NCBI GenBank assembly: GCA_006969385.1
Contig: CP030884.1
Location: 682,001-746,000, forward strand
Direction: 5' to 3'
Source: Planctomycetaceae bacterium
GTDB taxonomy: Bacteria; Planctomycetota; Phycisphaerae; UBA1845; UTPLA1
Length of the DNA: 64,000 nt
The notes beneath the pieces were generated by a model. The model saw nothing but the letters and a program-made list of their open reading frames with translations, searched no databases and was not told the DNA's origin. Numbering within the stretch: the first letter of the stretch is position 1; the number at the start of each line of letters is the position of its first letter. A program made the position numbers and the translations under genes. Below are positions 26,734 to 35,147 of the stretch, piece after piece.

Positions 26734-26932
26734 GATCCCGATGGGGATCACGTGAAAATAGCCCCCGTTTCAACGGGGGGAAAACTTATAGCAGATCAAT
26801 TCTGCGTCCCGGCAGGGACAGAATGAACCGATGTCACCCACGCCGCCCGTACCGGACGGCAACGCTCAACGTGCAAACAAAAACCCACCCTTGAAAAAGG
26901 GTGGGCTATTTTCTTTCAGTCCCTATCGGGAC
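26734..26932. repeat. cluster of five short hairpins
   Basis: Hairpins lie at 26734-26749 (GATCCC/GGGATC), 26762-26779 (CCCCCGTT/AACGGGGG), 26806-26819 (GTCCC/GGGAC), 26884-26905 (CCCACCCTT/AAGGGTGGG) and 26919-26932 (GTCCC/GGGAC). Loops are 2-6 bases. The rest of 26577-27105 has no gene. Confidence 0.6.
26876..26906 (-). terminator. possible terminator for the DksA-like gene
   Basis: Read on the minus strand, the hairpin CCCACCCTT/AAGGGTGGG is followed by TTTTTG. It lies about 200 bases past the stop at 27106. Confidence 0.45.
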
Positions 26933-27105
26933 GAATTCATGCGCCTTAACAACGATACGGAATAATTAAGAGATGCCGTAAGATTCGACGCGCTCAAATC
27001 GTCCTCAATCAATTGTGGAATTGTTATCCCGTCTATCTCGCCCCCGCAAATTGGGGAGAAACTTAAGGGACGCAATCCCTTCTAAATTGGGGATTTACCC
27101 GCAAC

Positions 27106-27813
27106 TTAGTCGTCATCCGAAGGTGAACCAATCCTTGCGCGGCGCTCGCGATTGCCTTCGCATTCGAGGCAGCGCAGCGCAAACGGCAGAAACTCGAGCC
27201 GTTTCTTGGGGATCGGCTTTTCGCACTCGACGCAGATGCCGTAGCTGCCTTCGTCAATACGCTTGATGGCTTCATCGATCTTTTCCAGCCGGGCGGCTTC
27301 GTTGGCCATCAGGCCGAGCGAGAGATCGCTTTCCATCCCGCCCGAGGCCATATCGCTGGGGTCGGCCAAGCCCATCTCTTTATGGGCGAGCTGGTCTTTC
27401 TCCGACTGCATCATCGCCACCAGCAACCGGCGCTCGTCGGCCAAGTCGTCGCGAATCGTCTTCAAAAACTCAGCATCGAATGCGGGCTTGCGCGGCTTTT
27501 TCTTTTTCGGTTCGGCCGGCGGCGCTGACTCGGCAGCGCTCGCCTTGGTGCTCGTCGTTTTCTTCTTGGTCGTGCTCTTTTTCTTTGTCGTGGTTTTCTT
27601 TTTCTTACTCGTGGTGGCGGAACTCTTCACCGTGCCTGCTTTCTTTTTCTTAGAACCACCCGTGGAAGTCTTCTTTCCCGCGGCGGTGGATTTGCTGGAT
27701 TTCGATGCGGCCTTCTTCTTCGTCGTCGCCTTCTTTTTAGACGTGGACGAACGCGTTTTCTTCTTCGTCGTTGTCTTCTTCTTACCGGCGGTCGTTTTCT
27801 TTTTTGCGGCCAT
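27106..27813 (-). CDS. DksA/TraR-type zinc-finger protein with lysine-rich N-terminal tail
   Basis: Residues 1 to about 110 are almost only K, T, S and A (KKKTT, SKKKK blocks), like histone H1 tails. The C-terminal half is a DksA/TraR domain: a helical pair, then CVEC and RCLEC with the spacing C-x2-C-x17-C-x2-C. DksA binds RNA polymerase and modulates transcription. The tail may add DNA or RNA binding. The length of 235 exceeds the usual ~120-150 because of the tail. Confidence 0.88.
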   Translation of the reverse strand: MAAKKKTTAGKKKTTTKKKTRSSTSKKKATTKKKAASKSSKSTAAGKKTSTGGSKKKKAGTVKSSATTSKKKKTTTKKKSTTKKKTTSTKASAAESAPPAEPKKKKPRKPAFDAEFLKTIRDDLADERRLLVAMMQSEKDQLAHKEMGLADPSDMASGGMESDLSLGLMANEAARLEKIDEAIKRIDEGSYGICVECEKPIPKKRLEFLPFALRCLECEGNRERRARIGSPSDDD

Positions 27814-27938
27814 ATTGCACCATGGTTGGTGGGATCGTTTGTCCGGGCGCTGCCCGCCCTTTCCAAAATCGCGACCAAACTAGTAGCTTAGCGCCACAAG
27901 TCAAGGCGTAATCGGCAATCTCCGGCGAGTTTCATCAT

Positions 27939-27977
27939 AAAAAAACGCCCGAGAGCCATCATAGGCACCCGGGCGTC
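27939..27977 (-). terminator. intrinsic terminator of the HU gene
   Basis: On the minus strand, GACGCCCGGGTGCC pairs with the GGGCGT side and is followed by seven T residues. Confidence 0.8.
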
Positions 27978-28016
27978 AGGATTCCGTTAGACCTGCTGCA
28001 GGCCCGCTTCAGCCAA

Positions 28017-28364
28017 TTAGCGCTTCTTCTTCTTGCCGGTCTTCTTGGCTTTTTTCTTGGTGGTCTTCTTCTTGGTGCCGGCGGTGCCGAGGATCGCATC
28101 CTTGGCGGCCTTGGCGACGCGGAACTTCACGACCTTCTTGGCCGGAATCTTGATCGACTCACCCGTGGCCGGGTTGCGACCCATGCGTGCTTTGCGATTT
28201 TGCAGCACCAACTTGCCCAGACCGGGCAGCGTGAAGCCGTTCTTCGCTTCCTTGTAGGCGGTGTCGCAGAGGCAGTCCATAAAGTCCACTACCTGCTGTC
28301 GCGTCATGTCGTTCTTCTCGGCCAGATGGCGCATCAACGCCGTCTTGCTCATTGCTTTGGCCAT
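28017..28364 (-). CDS. HU-family DNA-binding protein with lysine-rich C-terminal tail
   Basis: The ATG at 28364 follows AAGGAG. The HU fold covers about residues 1-95 (MSKTALMRHLAEKNDMT; LPGLGKLVLQNRKARMGRNP with the RNP arm signature). The last ~20 residues are KKKTTKKKAKKTGKKKKR. HU bends and compacts DNA. The tail resembles eukaryotic histone H1 and mycobacterial HupB. It ends in a terminator. Confidence 0.94.
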   Translation of the reverse strand: MAKAMSKTALMRHLAEKNDMTRQQVVDFMDCLCDTAYKEAKNGFTLPGLGKLVLQNRKARMGRNPATGESIKIPAKKVVKFRVAKAAKDAILGTAGTKKKTTKKKAKKTGKKKKR

Positions 28365-28501
28365 GTTGTCTCCTTCACTGAATACTTGAAACCGTTCACT
28401 TGGGCGCTTTGTTCGCCGCCAATGCAGCGAAACTGCGGGAAAAATAGCGTCTTTGCTTGAATGAGGCAACGCCTTTTTTTCATAGACTCGACAAAAAAAG
28501 C

Positions 28502-28561
28502 CCTATTCACAAGGTTTTTTGGCAGGGGGCGCTGTTTCGAGGCCTATTTGCAAGGGTTTTT
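28502..28561. repeat. two near-identical direct repeats between HU and purC
   Basis: CCTATTCACAAGGTTTTTT at 28502-28520 and CCTATTTGCAAGGGTTTTT at 28543-28561 match at 16 of 19 positions, 41 bases apart. They lie in the divergent promoter region (28365-28718) and could be regulator sites. Confidence 0.45.
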
Positions 28562-28718
28562 GATCGGTGCGAGCGCCTCGCGCGCCGCTCCGCACTGCCG
28601 AGAATGCCGCGTATCCAGCACTTGCTTATACTGGCGACGCGCGGGTTGATACGCGCCGACGCTAACGCCAATCGCGAAACCCACCCGACTGTGAACCCGC
28701 GTTCGCAAAGGATTTTTC

Positions 28719-29615
28719 ATGACCGCCATGACGCAGCTCGATATTCCGGGGCACACAATCCGCAGCGGAAAAGTCCGCGAAATGATCGATTTGGGCTCGA
28801 CCATGTTGATCGTCGCGACGGATCGCATTAGCGCGTTTGACTGTGTGCTGCCGACGCCAATTCCGCGCAAAGGCCAAATCCTCACGGCGCTCTCGGCGTT
28901 TTGGTTCGACCGCCTCGCCGATATCACGCCTACGCACTATATGAGCGTGATCGATCAGACGGCCCCGCCTGGGCTCGAAGATTTCGTCGATCAACTGCGC
29001 GGCCGCGCCATGCTCTGTCGCAAGGCCGAGGTCATTCCCATCGAATGCGTCGTGCGTGGCTATCTTGCCGGCAGCGGTTGGAACGAATACCGCGATAGCG
29101 GCACGGTCTGCGGCGTGGCATTACCGAGCGGGTTGCGACAATCATCCAAACTACCCGAGCCGATTTTCACGCCCGCCACCAAAGCCGAGACGGGGCACGA
29201 TGAGAACATCACGTTCGATCAGGCCTGCGACATTGCCGGTGTGGAAGTCATCATGCACTTGCGCGATGTGTCGTTACGCTTATTTAACGCGGCCAGTCAA
29301 CATGCCGAGCGCTGCGGCTTGATTTTGGCTGATACCAAATTTGAATTCGGTTTTATTGACGGTCAGATTTATCTCGTGGATGAAGCGCTCACGCCCGACT
29401 CAAGCCGCTATTGGCCTGCCGACGATTACGAAGCGGGGCGCGATCAGAAGAGTTTTGATAAACAGTTTGTGCGGAACTATTTGTTGGAGCTCTGCGCCGA
29501 AGGCAAGTGGGATAAGACCGACCCGGCACCGGCCCTGCCGGATGAGATTGCGCAACAGACGTCGGCGAAGTATGCGGAGGCGTATGAGAAGTTGACGGGG
29601 ATGGCGTTGGGCTAG
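28719..29615 (+). CDS. purC: SAICAR synthase
   Basis: It joins CAIR and aspartate using ATP in purine synthesis. Motifs are RSGKVREM (N-terminal ATP-binding strand), TDRISAFD, the signature VIPIECVVRGYLAGSGWNEY and LADTKFEFG. The length of 298 matches the longer single-domain form found in yeast and many bacteria. AAAGGA precedes the ATG. Confidence 0.96.
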   Translation: MTAMTQLDIPGHTIRSGKVREMIDLGSTMLIVATDRISAFDCVLPTPIPRKGQILTALSAFWFDRLADITPTHYMSVIDQTAPPGLEDFVDQLRGRAMLCRKAEVIPIECVVRGYLAGSGWNEYRDSGTVCGVALPSGLRQSSKLPEPIFTPATKAETGHDENITFDQACDIAGVEVIMHLRDVSLRLFNAASQHAERCGLILADTKFEFGFIDGQIYLVDEALTPDSSRYWPADDYEAGRDQKSFDKQFVRNYLLELCAEGKWDKTDPAPALPDEIAQQTSAKYAEAYEKLTGMALG

Positions 29616-29639
29616 CCAATTGCGCTTAGAGGTAACACC

Positions 29640-30053
29640 GTGTTAATGGGAGAAACCTGCGAGTTCGTTTTTCGTTCGAATATTGAGTCGACGATTTTAC
29701 AAAAGAAGATCGAAGCGATTTGGCCTGAGCGCGGATTCGGCATTTGCGCAGTCCCCGCCTTACCCGATTGGACGTCTTTGCTGTTGGTCACTTACCTACA
29801 TTTAGAACTGCACAAGGCCATTGACGACTTGGTGTCGATCGGAAACTTGATTCAGCTCGCCGCTCGTGATCCGGTTTTTTATTTTACCGATAAGAGTTCC
29901 TTTGGAAGCTACAACGCCACGACCGTTCCGACAGGTGACGACATTATCATCTCCCCTTCAGATTTACGCATACATTATCCCGGTAGCGATGTTGCGGAAA
30001 AGCGATATCGCTTTGCGGAGCGAATAACCAAGACCGACTTGCCCAATCAATAA
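29640..30053 (+). CDS. hypothetical protein
   Basis: GTG at 29640 follows GAGG at spacing 7; an ATG at 29646 is the alternative. The 137-residue product has no signal or membrane segment. It begins MLMGETCEFVFRSNIE. It contains Trp/Leu-rich LPDWTSLLLVTYLHLELHKA and a segment DLRIHYPG near the end. I do not recognise it. It is more AT-rich than purC and lies beside a SUKH-ankyrin gene. Confidence 0.55.
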   Translation: MLMGETCEFVFRSNIESTILQKKIEAIWPERGFGICAVPALPDWTSLLLVTYLHLELHKAIDDLVSIGNLIQLAARDPVFYFTDKSSFGSYNATTVPTGDDIIISPSDLRIHYPGSDVAEKRYRFAERITKTDLPNQ

Positions 30054-30070
30054 CTAGGCGAAGACTGTTA

Positions 30071-31021
30071 CTACCTTGAATTTGCGGGCCCCACAGAAAT
30101 AGTTGCACCGGCACTTATCAATAAATCGATCATCTTCTGATGCCGGTTATGCGTCGCTATCTTTAACGCGCTCATACCGTGGCGATTGGCGTCATTCGGG
30201 CTCATCCCTAGTGCCAAGAGTTTCTCAACAATGGTAATGCTACCTTGGGAAGTGGCAGCGAATAAACACTCATCAACTGGCTTAATGCCACGATCAATCA
30301 TATCGATGACCATGCTTTCACGACCGTGACGACATGCAAACAAGATGGCATTGCGCGGCTCACATCCTGCATCCAGCAGCGTTCGCACCATTTCCGGCTG
30401 ATTGTGTATCGCGGCTTCTTCCACAGGAGTCCGCCCCTGCTTGTTGGTCAGATCATCAAACAATCGCTGCTCGATGATCTCGTCAACGGCTCCAATGTCG
30501 CCGGCGCGAATCGACTTCTCCCATGGAAGGCGCTTGGCCTCCAACTGTTCGTCCACGTATTCAAACAAATTGCCGAGCAATTCAGAAAAACTTGATGCAA
30601 CGAAATAAGTGGCGTCGAATGGTCCGGTAGGCTCCTTGTCCCCTTCTTCATAATAACAGTTCTCGTAATAAATGTTCCCCCGATCCGCACCATCGAGCGA
30701 CATGAGAAATAGGCTGCCGATCGTATCCGGAGCGATCGGAAGGACATGCTTAGCGATTCGCTTGGACGTATCGTTGTAAATGGAACCAATAGTCATAATG
30801 CCCATATCGTGAATCAAGCTCTTGAATGATAAAATTTGTGCGGGAACGCCGTCGGGCAACGCGTCAACAAAAATAGCATCGGGATGTGGTACCCCTCCAT
30901 TATGTCGAAGCATGAATGCGCGATAATCCTCGGGCAGCGCGTATCCGATCTCGCGTTCAAATGCGACGATATCAGATTCGTTGATTGCAGGGCCAGTTTT
31001 CTCAAAACGAACCTTCACCAT
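30071..31021 (-). CDS. SUKH (SMI1/KNR4) domain protein with ankyrin repeats
   Basis: The ATG at 31021 follows CGGAGA. Residues ~8-145 form a SUKH fold: IVAFEREIGYALPEDYRAFML, HNGGVP, and a later Gly-Asn-containing strand (DGADRGNIYYE). From ~180 on there are ankyrin repeats (NKQGRTPVEEAAIHNQPEMVRTLLDAG; NDANRHGMSALKIATHNRHQ). SUKH proteins are common immunity proteins of polymorphic-toxin systems, and ankyrin proteins also serve that role. No toxin gene is visible here. Confidence 0.82.
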   Translation of the reverse strand: MVKVRFEKTGPAINESDIVAFEREIGYALPEDYRAFMLRHNGGVPHPDAIFVDALPDGVPAQILSFKSLIHDMGIMTIGSIYNDTSKRIAKHVLPIAPDTIGSLFLMSLDGADRGNIYYENCYYEEGDKEPTGPFDATYFVASSFSELLGNLFEYVDEQLEAKRLPWEKSIRAGDIGAVDEIIEQRLFDDLTNKQGRTPVEEAAIHNQPEMVRTLLDAGCEPRNAILFACRHGRESMVIDMIDRGIKPVDECLFAATSQGSITIVEKLLALGMSPNDANRHGMSALKIATHNRHQKMIDLLISAGATISVGPANSR

Positions 31022-31094
31022 AATATCTCCGGATAATGTCACCTTATTGGAATGGTTTGCGATACGCGTGACTCATGGTCAGTTATCTTTGTCC

Positions 31095-31988
31095 CTAACT
31101 CGGCTTCTCCGGCGGATCCTCGTCGCGCGTGCTGCCCGACCAATCGTTATTGCGCGTATTCTGATCCGATTCGACAAAGCTGCCGTCCGACGCAGTCGAA
31201 TAGCCCAGCGATTCGGCGGTGCGCTTTTCACCGTGCCCGTCGGCGAAGACAACGTTGGCTTTGTTCTGATGGCGCGTATCGACGGCGGTGCGCGGGCTGC
31301 CCGCGTCGCCGGTGCCTCGATCGCCATTTGCAATAAGCCGCGGCGGGTCGAGTGTCCAACCGTGATTGCCGAGCGCTGCAAACGCGCCACCGTTGTTGTC
31401 GTAGGGCAATCGATCGGCCGTTGCCACGCCCGCCGCCGTACCCAAACAATCGGCGGCTAAGACCGTGCTGCCGAACGACGCGATCATCGACCGATTGACG
31501 GGGAAGTTATGAAACTTACCGTTGGTGCGGCGGGCGTTGCCGAGGAATTGATGGTTGTAACCGTACGCATAATTCCGTTCGTCGATCCACTCGGGCAATT
31601 CCGGGCATTGATAAACCTTATTGTCGTAATCCTGGCGGTCGTCGGTCACACTCGGTTGCGATAGTGCGAACACACCGACCGACTTACCCATCGTCGCGGC
31701 CCAGCGCGGTCGATATTTTAAACCGTTGCCGATCTCGTACCAATTTGCCGGGTTGCCCGTACCACCGCCGAGATTCGCCATGCGCCCGGGCAGGCTGATA
31801 TCGTTGTTGTCGTCGGCGTAGTTATGCCAGCCCTTGCCGAGTTCGCGCAGGCGCGTGAGGCAAACCGTCGAACGTGCGTTGCGTCGTGCCGCCGAGAGGC
31901 CCGGTAAAAGGATGCTGATGATGATCGCGATGATTGCGATAACGACGAGTAATTCGATGAGCGTGAACGCTGGGCGTGTTCTTCGCAT
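31095..31988 (-). CDS. prepilin-like protein with H-x9-DG motif
   Basis: The ATG at 31988 follows AGGA. The N-terminus RRTRPAFTLIELLVVIAII is a type IV pilin/pseudopilin cleavage site with its hydrophobic helix. The C-terminal part has RHQNKANVVFADGH, the H-x9-DG motif typical of the large planctomycete and verrucomicrobial family. Cys pairs lie in YQCPELPEW and ADCLG. These proteins are thought to be surface or secretion-linked, with no proven function. The length is 297. Confidence 0.92.
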   Translation of the reverse strand: MRRTRPAFTLIELLVVIAIIAIIISILLPGLSAARRNARSTVCLTRLRELGKGWHNYADDNNDISLPGRMANLGGGTGNPANWYEIGNGLKYRPRWAATMGKSVGVFALSQPSVTDDRQDYDNKVYQCPELPEWIDERNYAYGYNHQFLGNARRTNGKFHNFPVNRSMIASFGSTVLAADCLGTAAGVATADRLPYDNNGGAFAALGNHGWTLDPPRLIANGDRGTGDAGSPRTAVDTRHQNKANVVFADGHGEKRTAESLGYSTASDGSFVESDQNTRNNDWSGSTRDEDPPEKPS

Positions 31989-32192
31989 GGGGAATCCTGT
32001 CTTAAAAATCAAGTTGCGGCATGGCGGTGACACGCTCCGGTATCCAATGGTTTAATCGTAATGGGCTACAGCGGTCTCACGCAATGTAAAAGCGTTGCCC
32101 GAAAATCCCACCATTGCTGAGAACCGAGTCGGAGGATTAGGATTCGAATTGCGAAGTAGGAAGGGATTAAGCGAAGCTGATTCGCAATCGAG

Positions 32193-33350
32193 TTACTCGA
32201 GCCCGCTATCTGATTCGGCGGACTCACTTGCCGCCGCCTTGCCAGAGCCATCCCCGCTCTTATTTTTGCGGGAACTGCTGCGCGCTTGGCAACATAGATC
32301 TATGAGTTCATCCACCAACGGCTTCATTGCCACCCAATTGGTCTCGGCCAGTAGCGCGCTTTCCGCCGCACCGGCGGCAGTGGAGATCGGTTCGAAACCG
32401 TATCCGCCAGCTTCACCTTTCAACGCTCGCATGGCAGATGCCAAAGCTTTGGCGTCCTGCTTGGCGGCAGCTTCTTCCACCTTGCGGATGCGCGCGGGCA
32501 GTTCCGCAACAAACGCATCGATCAGCGGGACCATATCCTTATCGCCGGAGAGCGAGCTAATCAGCGGTTCTTTGCGAAGCGATGCGAGTAGCCCGGCAAG
32601 CATATCTTTGGTATATGGCTTGGCCAGATACTGATCGCAGCCGGCTTCCAGCGCGGCCTGTCAATCTTCGGGCTGCGTCATGGCGCTGACGGCGCAGATT
32701 CTTCCCGAATAGCCCCGATTGCGCAGCTCCTTCGCCGCGTCAAAACCGTTCATTTCCGGCATATCCAAGTCGAGCATGATCACGTCGAATATCTGGTCGC
32801 TGGCGGCCTCTAGCGCCGGCACGCCGTTTTCTGCGTGAGATACTTCCGCGTTAAGCGCCTTCAGGAGCGTCTTGGCCAAGCGCGTAATGCTCGGGTCATC
32901 TTCCACCAGCAACACGCGCGTGGTGGCCGCTTGGGCGCAAAACTCGCTCGGATCGATTGTCTCTAGAAAGCGAACACCGACTTCGTGAATGCGACCAGTG
33001 ACGTAATTACAGCGCACGACGGTCGCCGGCACATTGTGCCACGTACCGTGCATCGTGGTCAATTGAATCAGGCATTTGGAACCAGGATAGACGAACGAGC
33101 CGTGCAAAAAGCCAAGGCCGGTGGCGCTGATGTTGCGGGTCGGAACGAGATAGGCCGTCGTCCCGCCGCCCTGAGCCTGCAGATGCACGACGCAGCGCTT
33201 GACGCGATATTGATAACGCGCATCGACCCGCTTGTTCGGATCGACGCCGCGCTGATCCGCGTCGAGCTTATTGAGGATTTCCTCAACCTCGGCGTCGTCG
33301 AGACGAACGGTTTTTACCAGATTCTCGGTACCAGCCACCCTGTTATCCAA
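32193..33350 (-). pseudogene. PilZ - response-regulator receiver - Hpt-like protein interrupted by in-frame UGA
   Basis: TTG at 33350 is the first start. The PilZ domain has RVDARYQYR (41-49) and NISATGLG (73-80), a likely cyclic-di-GMP site. The receiver domain has the acidic pocket E150-D151-D152, phosphoacceptor D194 (MLDLDMPEMNG) and S222. A TGA at 32661-32663 (codon 230) follows MTQPED. The same frame continues as QAALEAGCDQYLAKPY with the conserved Lys K244, then an Hpt-like helical domain to a stop at 32193. A CGA-to-TGA change explains it. The Hpt motif reads R-A-L-K-G, with Arg where the phospho-His should be. Confidence 0.75.
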
Positions 33351-33601
33351 TTCGGTTAAGCGCGATGCGCCATTTCCCCTGATGAAATCTTCCCTATAAC
33401 TTCGGATACATTTAATGGACAGGTAAGGTCACGACGCTCGAATGGGGCTAAATTTATCGTCCGGAAACAGGTGTGCGAATTCCAATTCGCGCGGCAAACC
33501 TGAGGTCCACTGAATCCGGTATTGCCCGTCGTTCTCAGGCCGCACTGCAAGCGATTGCATCACTGCGAAGCTGCTCCGACATTCGCCGATAAATCCTTAA
33601 G

Positions 33602-33793
33602 ATGAGCGAATCGGCCCCCCAGCACGACAAACCGGAAACACAGCCGGGCGAAAGAGAATCGAAGGCCGACCGTCGGCAATTTCTGCGCGAGGGGTTGCGG
33701 CGCGCTGCCTACGTTGCCCCTGTGGTGATGCTGCTGAAGCCGCCGCAAGCCGTTGCCGGCTCGGGCGGCAGCCTAATCACGCCGGGGCCATAA
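33602..33793 (+). CDS. 63-residue Tat-signal-like peptide, candidate substrate of the HPr-rel-A cassette
   Basis: The peptide has a charged N-terminus, then RRQFLREG at residues 24-31, a Tat-like motif. A short hydrophobic core AAYVAPVVMLL and a tail PPQAVAGSGGSLITPGP follow. It ends two bases before the PqqD-like gene, so it is almost certainly in the same transcript. In PqqD systems a short peptide is the usual modification substrate, making this a candidate precursor (inference). It could also be a small Tat-dependent protein. Confidence 0.65.
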   Translation: MSESAPQHDKPETQPGERESKADRRQFLREGLRRAAYVAPVVMLLKPPQAVAGSGGSLITPGP

Positions 33794-33795
33794 GG

Positions 33796-34104
33796 ATGAG
33801 TTTGCCGCAACCAACAAACATACATTCCGGCGCGCACCTGTTCCGACGACAGGACTTGCACTTGCGCCCCATCGATGACGGTGCCTTACTGTACGACCCG
33901 GTCCGCGATTCGGTCCACTATCTGAACATGACCGCGTTATGCGTTTGGCGCTTATGTGACGGTACGCATTCAATTGCGACGATCGCGCAAGAATTGCACG
34001 ACGCATTTGACGGCATCGAACTCACCACGATTGAAACGGACGTGGTCACGACGTGTAGCAAACTCCTAGACGACGCGCTGCTCACGTTAGAGGCAGCGGC
34101 GTGA
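33796..34104 (+). CDS. PqqD-like peptide chaperone (HPr-rel-A type)
   Basis: This 102-residue protein fits the PqqD winged-helix fold, which binds the leader of a peptide and presents it to a modifying enzyme. Typical segments are LRPIDDGALLYDPVRDSVHYLN, TALCVWRLCDGTHSI and IAQELHDAFDG. Its TGA overlaps the GTG of the next gene. It starts two bases after the peptide gene, so all are coupled. Confidence 0.82.
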   Translation: MSLPQPTNIHSGAHLFRRQDLHLRPIDDGALLYDPVRDSVHYLNMTALCVWRLCDGTHSIATIAQELHDAFDGIELTTIETDVVTTCSKLLDDALLTLEAAA

Positions 34105-35141
34105 CGGCGCTATCGCTGTCCATCCTTGGCGACAAGATAAGCCCCTCGGTCATCGATCAGGCCGACGCCCAGCGCGATTCGGCTACGGGCTGTTTGCGAT
34201 TTAACGCGCAGCTCGGTCCTGTTGCCGTGCGTTTGCTGACCAATTGCCCACGCGTCTATGCCGATTACGCGAGGGTCAACCGTAGCTTGCAGGCGAACGC
34301 GGAAGCTACCGGATTTTGCACGACGGTTATAGTTGAAAAGCGGCGCTCGTGGCGCAGCGGCATCGTGCACTATCACATCAGCGGCGAGGTTGAGGAACGC
34401 TTTAGCGTGCGCAAGCGGGCGCGCGTCGTTCCGCACATCGACGGAGTGATCAATCTCAGCGTTGCGCGGCACCTGCCGGATTATGTGCAACTGCACGCCG
34501 CCGTGCTGCAACGTGGTGATGTCGGTTTGGTGATCCCCGGCGGGCCGGGGTTCGGTAAAACGACGGTAACGGCAGCACTCATCAAGCGCGGCTGGAACTA
34601 TGCCAGCGACGAATTTGCATTGATCGATCCACAAACCATCGATCTGGCACCGTTTCCTAAATCGTTGAGTATCAAACCGGGGTCGGTCGCGTTGCTCGAG
34701 CGCGAAGGCATCGACATTGCAAACCTACGGCGCTTTCATCGCGCTGATAAAGGTGCAATTCGCTGTCTGCCCGCGACGAATATTCGACCAAACGCGCTGG
34801 TTGATCGGGTCACACCGCGTTTGATTGTCTTTCCGCAGCTTGATGGCAACGCGGAACCGAGTTTGCGCGAACTCCCGCGCGGTCTGGCGGCTATGAATTG
34901 CTTACGACGATGCTTTAACTTTGGCCGCTGGGGGCCAATCGCCATGGAAACAGTCGCACGATTGTGCGAACGATGTTCGTGTTACGAGCTAACCACGGGC
35001 GACTTGGCGAAGACGTGTGAGCTGATCGGCATAGCCGCCGACAGCGCTGCGTGCGAGCGCAACAATAATGCAGAACAAGTCTCATCCGCGACGTCGCATA
35101 TCGATAGCGCACGCGGCAAACGTGCAGTTGTTTCCGCCTGA
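34101..35141 (+). CDS. HPr kinase-related protein (HprK-rel-A type)
   Basis: GTG at 34101 overlaps the TGA of the PqqD-like gene. The protein is 346 residues. The C-terminal half carries a P-loop GGPGFGKT (147-154) and an acidic segment YASDEFALID, as in HPr kinase/phosphorylase. The true HPr kinase N-terminal domain is not evident. I recognise this from memory as the HprK-related kinase A family, found with PqqD and NTP_transf_5 proteins. The target of phosphorylation is unknown; the short peptide is a possible one. Confidence 0.82.
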   Translation: MTALSLSILGDKISPSVIDQADAQRDSATGCLRFNAQLGPVAVRLLTNCPRVYADYARVNRSLQANAEATGFCTTVIVEKRRSWRSGIVHYHISGEVEERFSVRKRARVVPHIDGVINLSVARHLPDYVQLHAAVLQRGDVGLVIPGGPGFGKTTVTAALIKRGWNYASDEFALIDPQTIDLAPFPKSLSIKPGSVALLEREGIDIANLRRFHRADKGAIRCLPATNIRPNALVDRVTPRLIVFPQLDGNAEPSLRELPRGLAAMNCLRRCFNFGRWGPIAMETVARLCERCSCYELTTGDLAKTCELIGIAADSAACERNNNAEQVSSATSHIDSARGKRAVVSA

Positions 35142-35147
35142 TAAACA

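Noticed and set aside
26734..26932. CRISPR array interpretation of the hairpin cluster
   Set aside because: Stems differ in sequence and spacing, so there is no constant repeat.
32661..32663. Selenocysteine at the in-frame UGA
   Set aside because: Receiver domains have a charged or polar residue there and no redox role, no SECIS-like hairpin is evident just after it, and CGA-to-TGA is a simple explanation.
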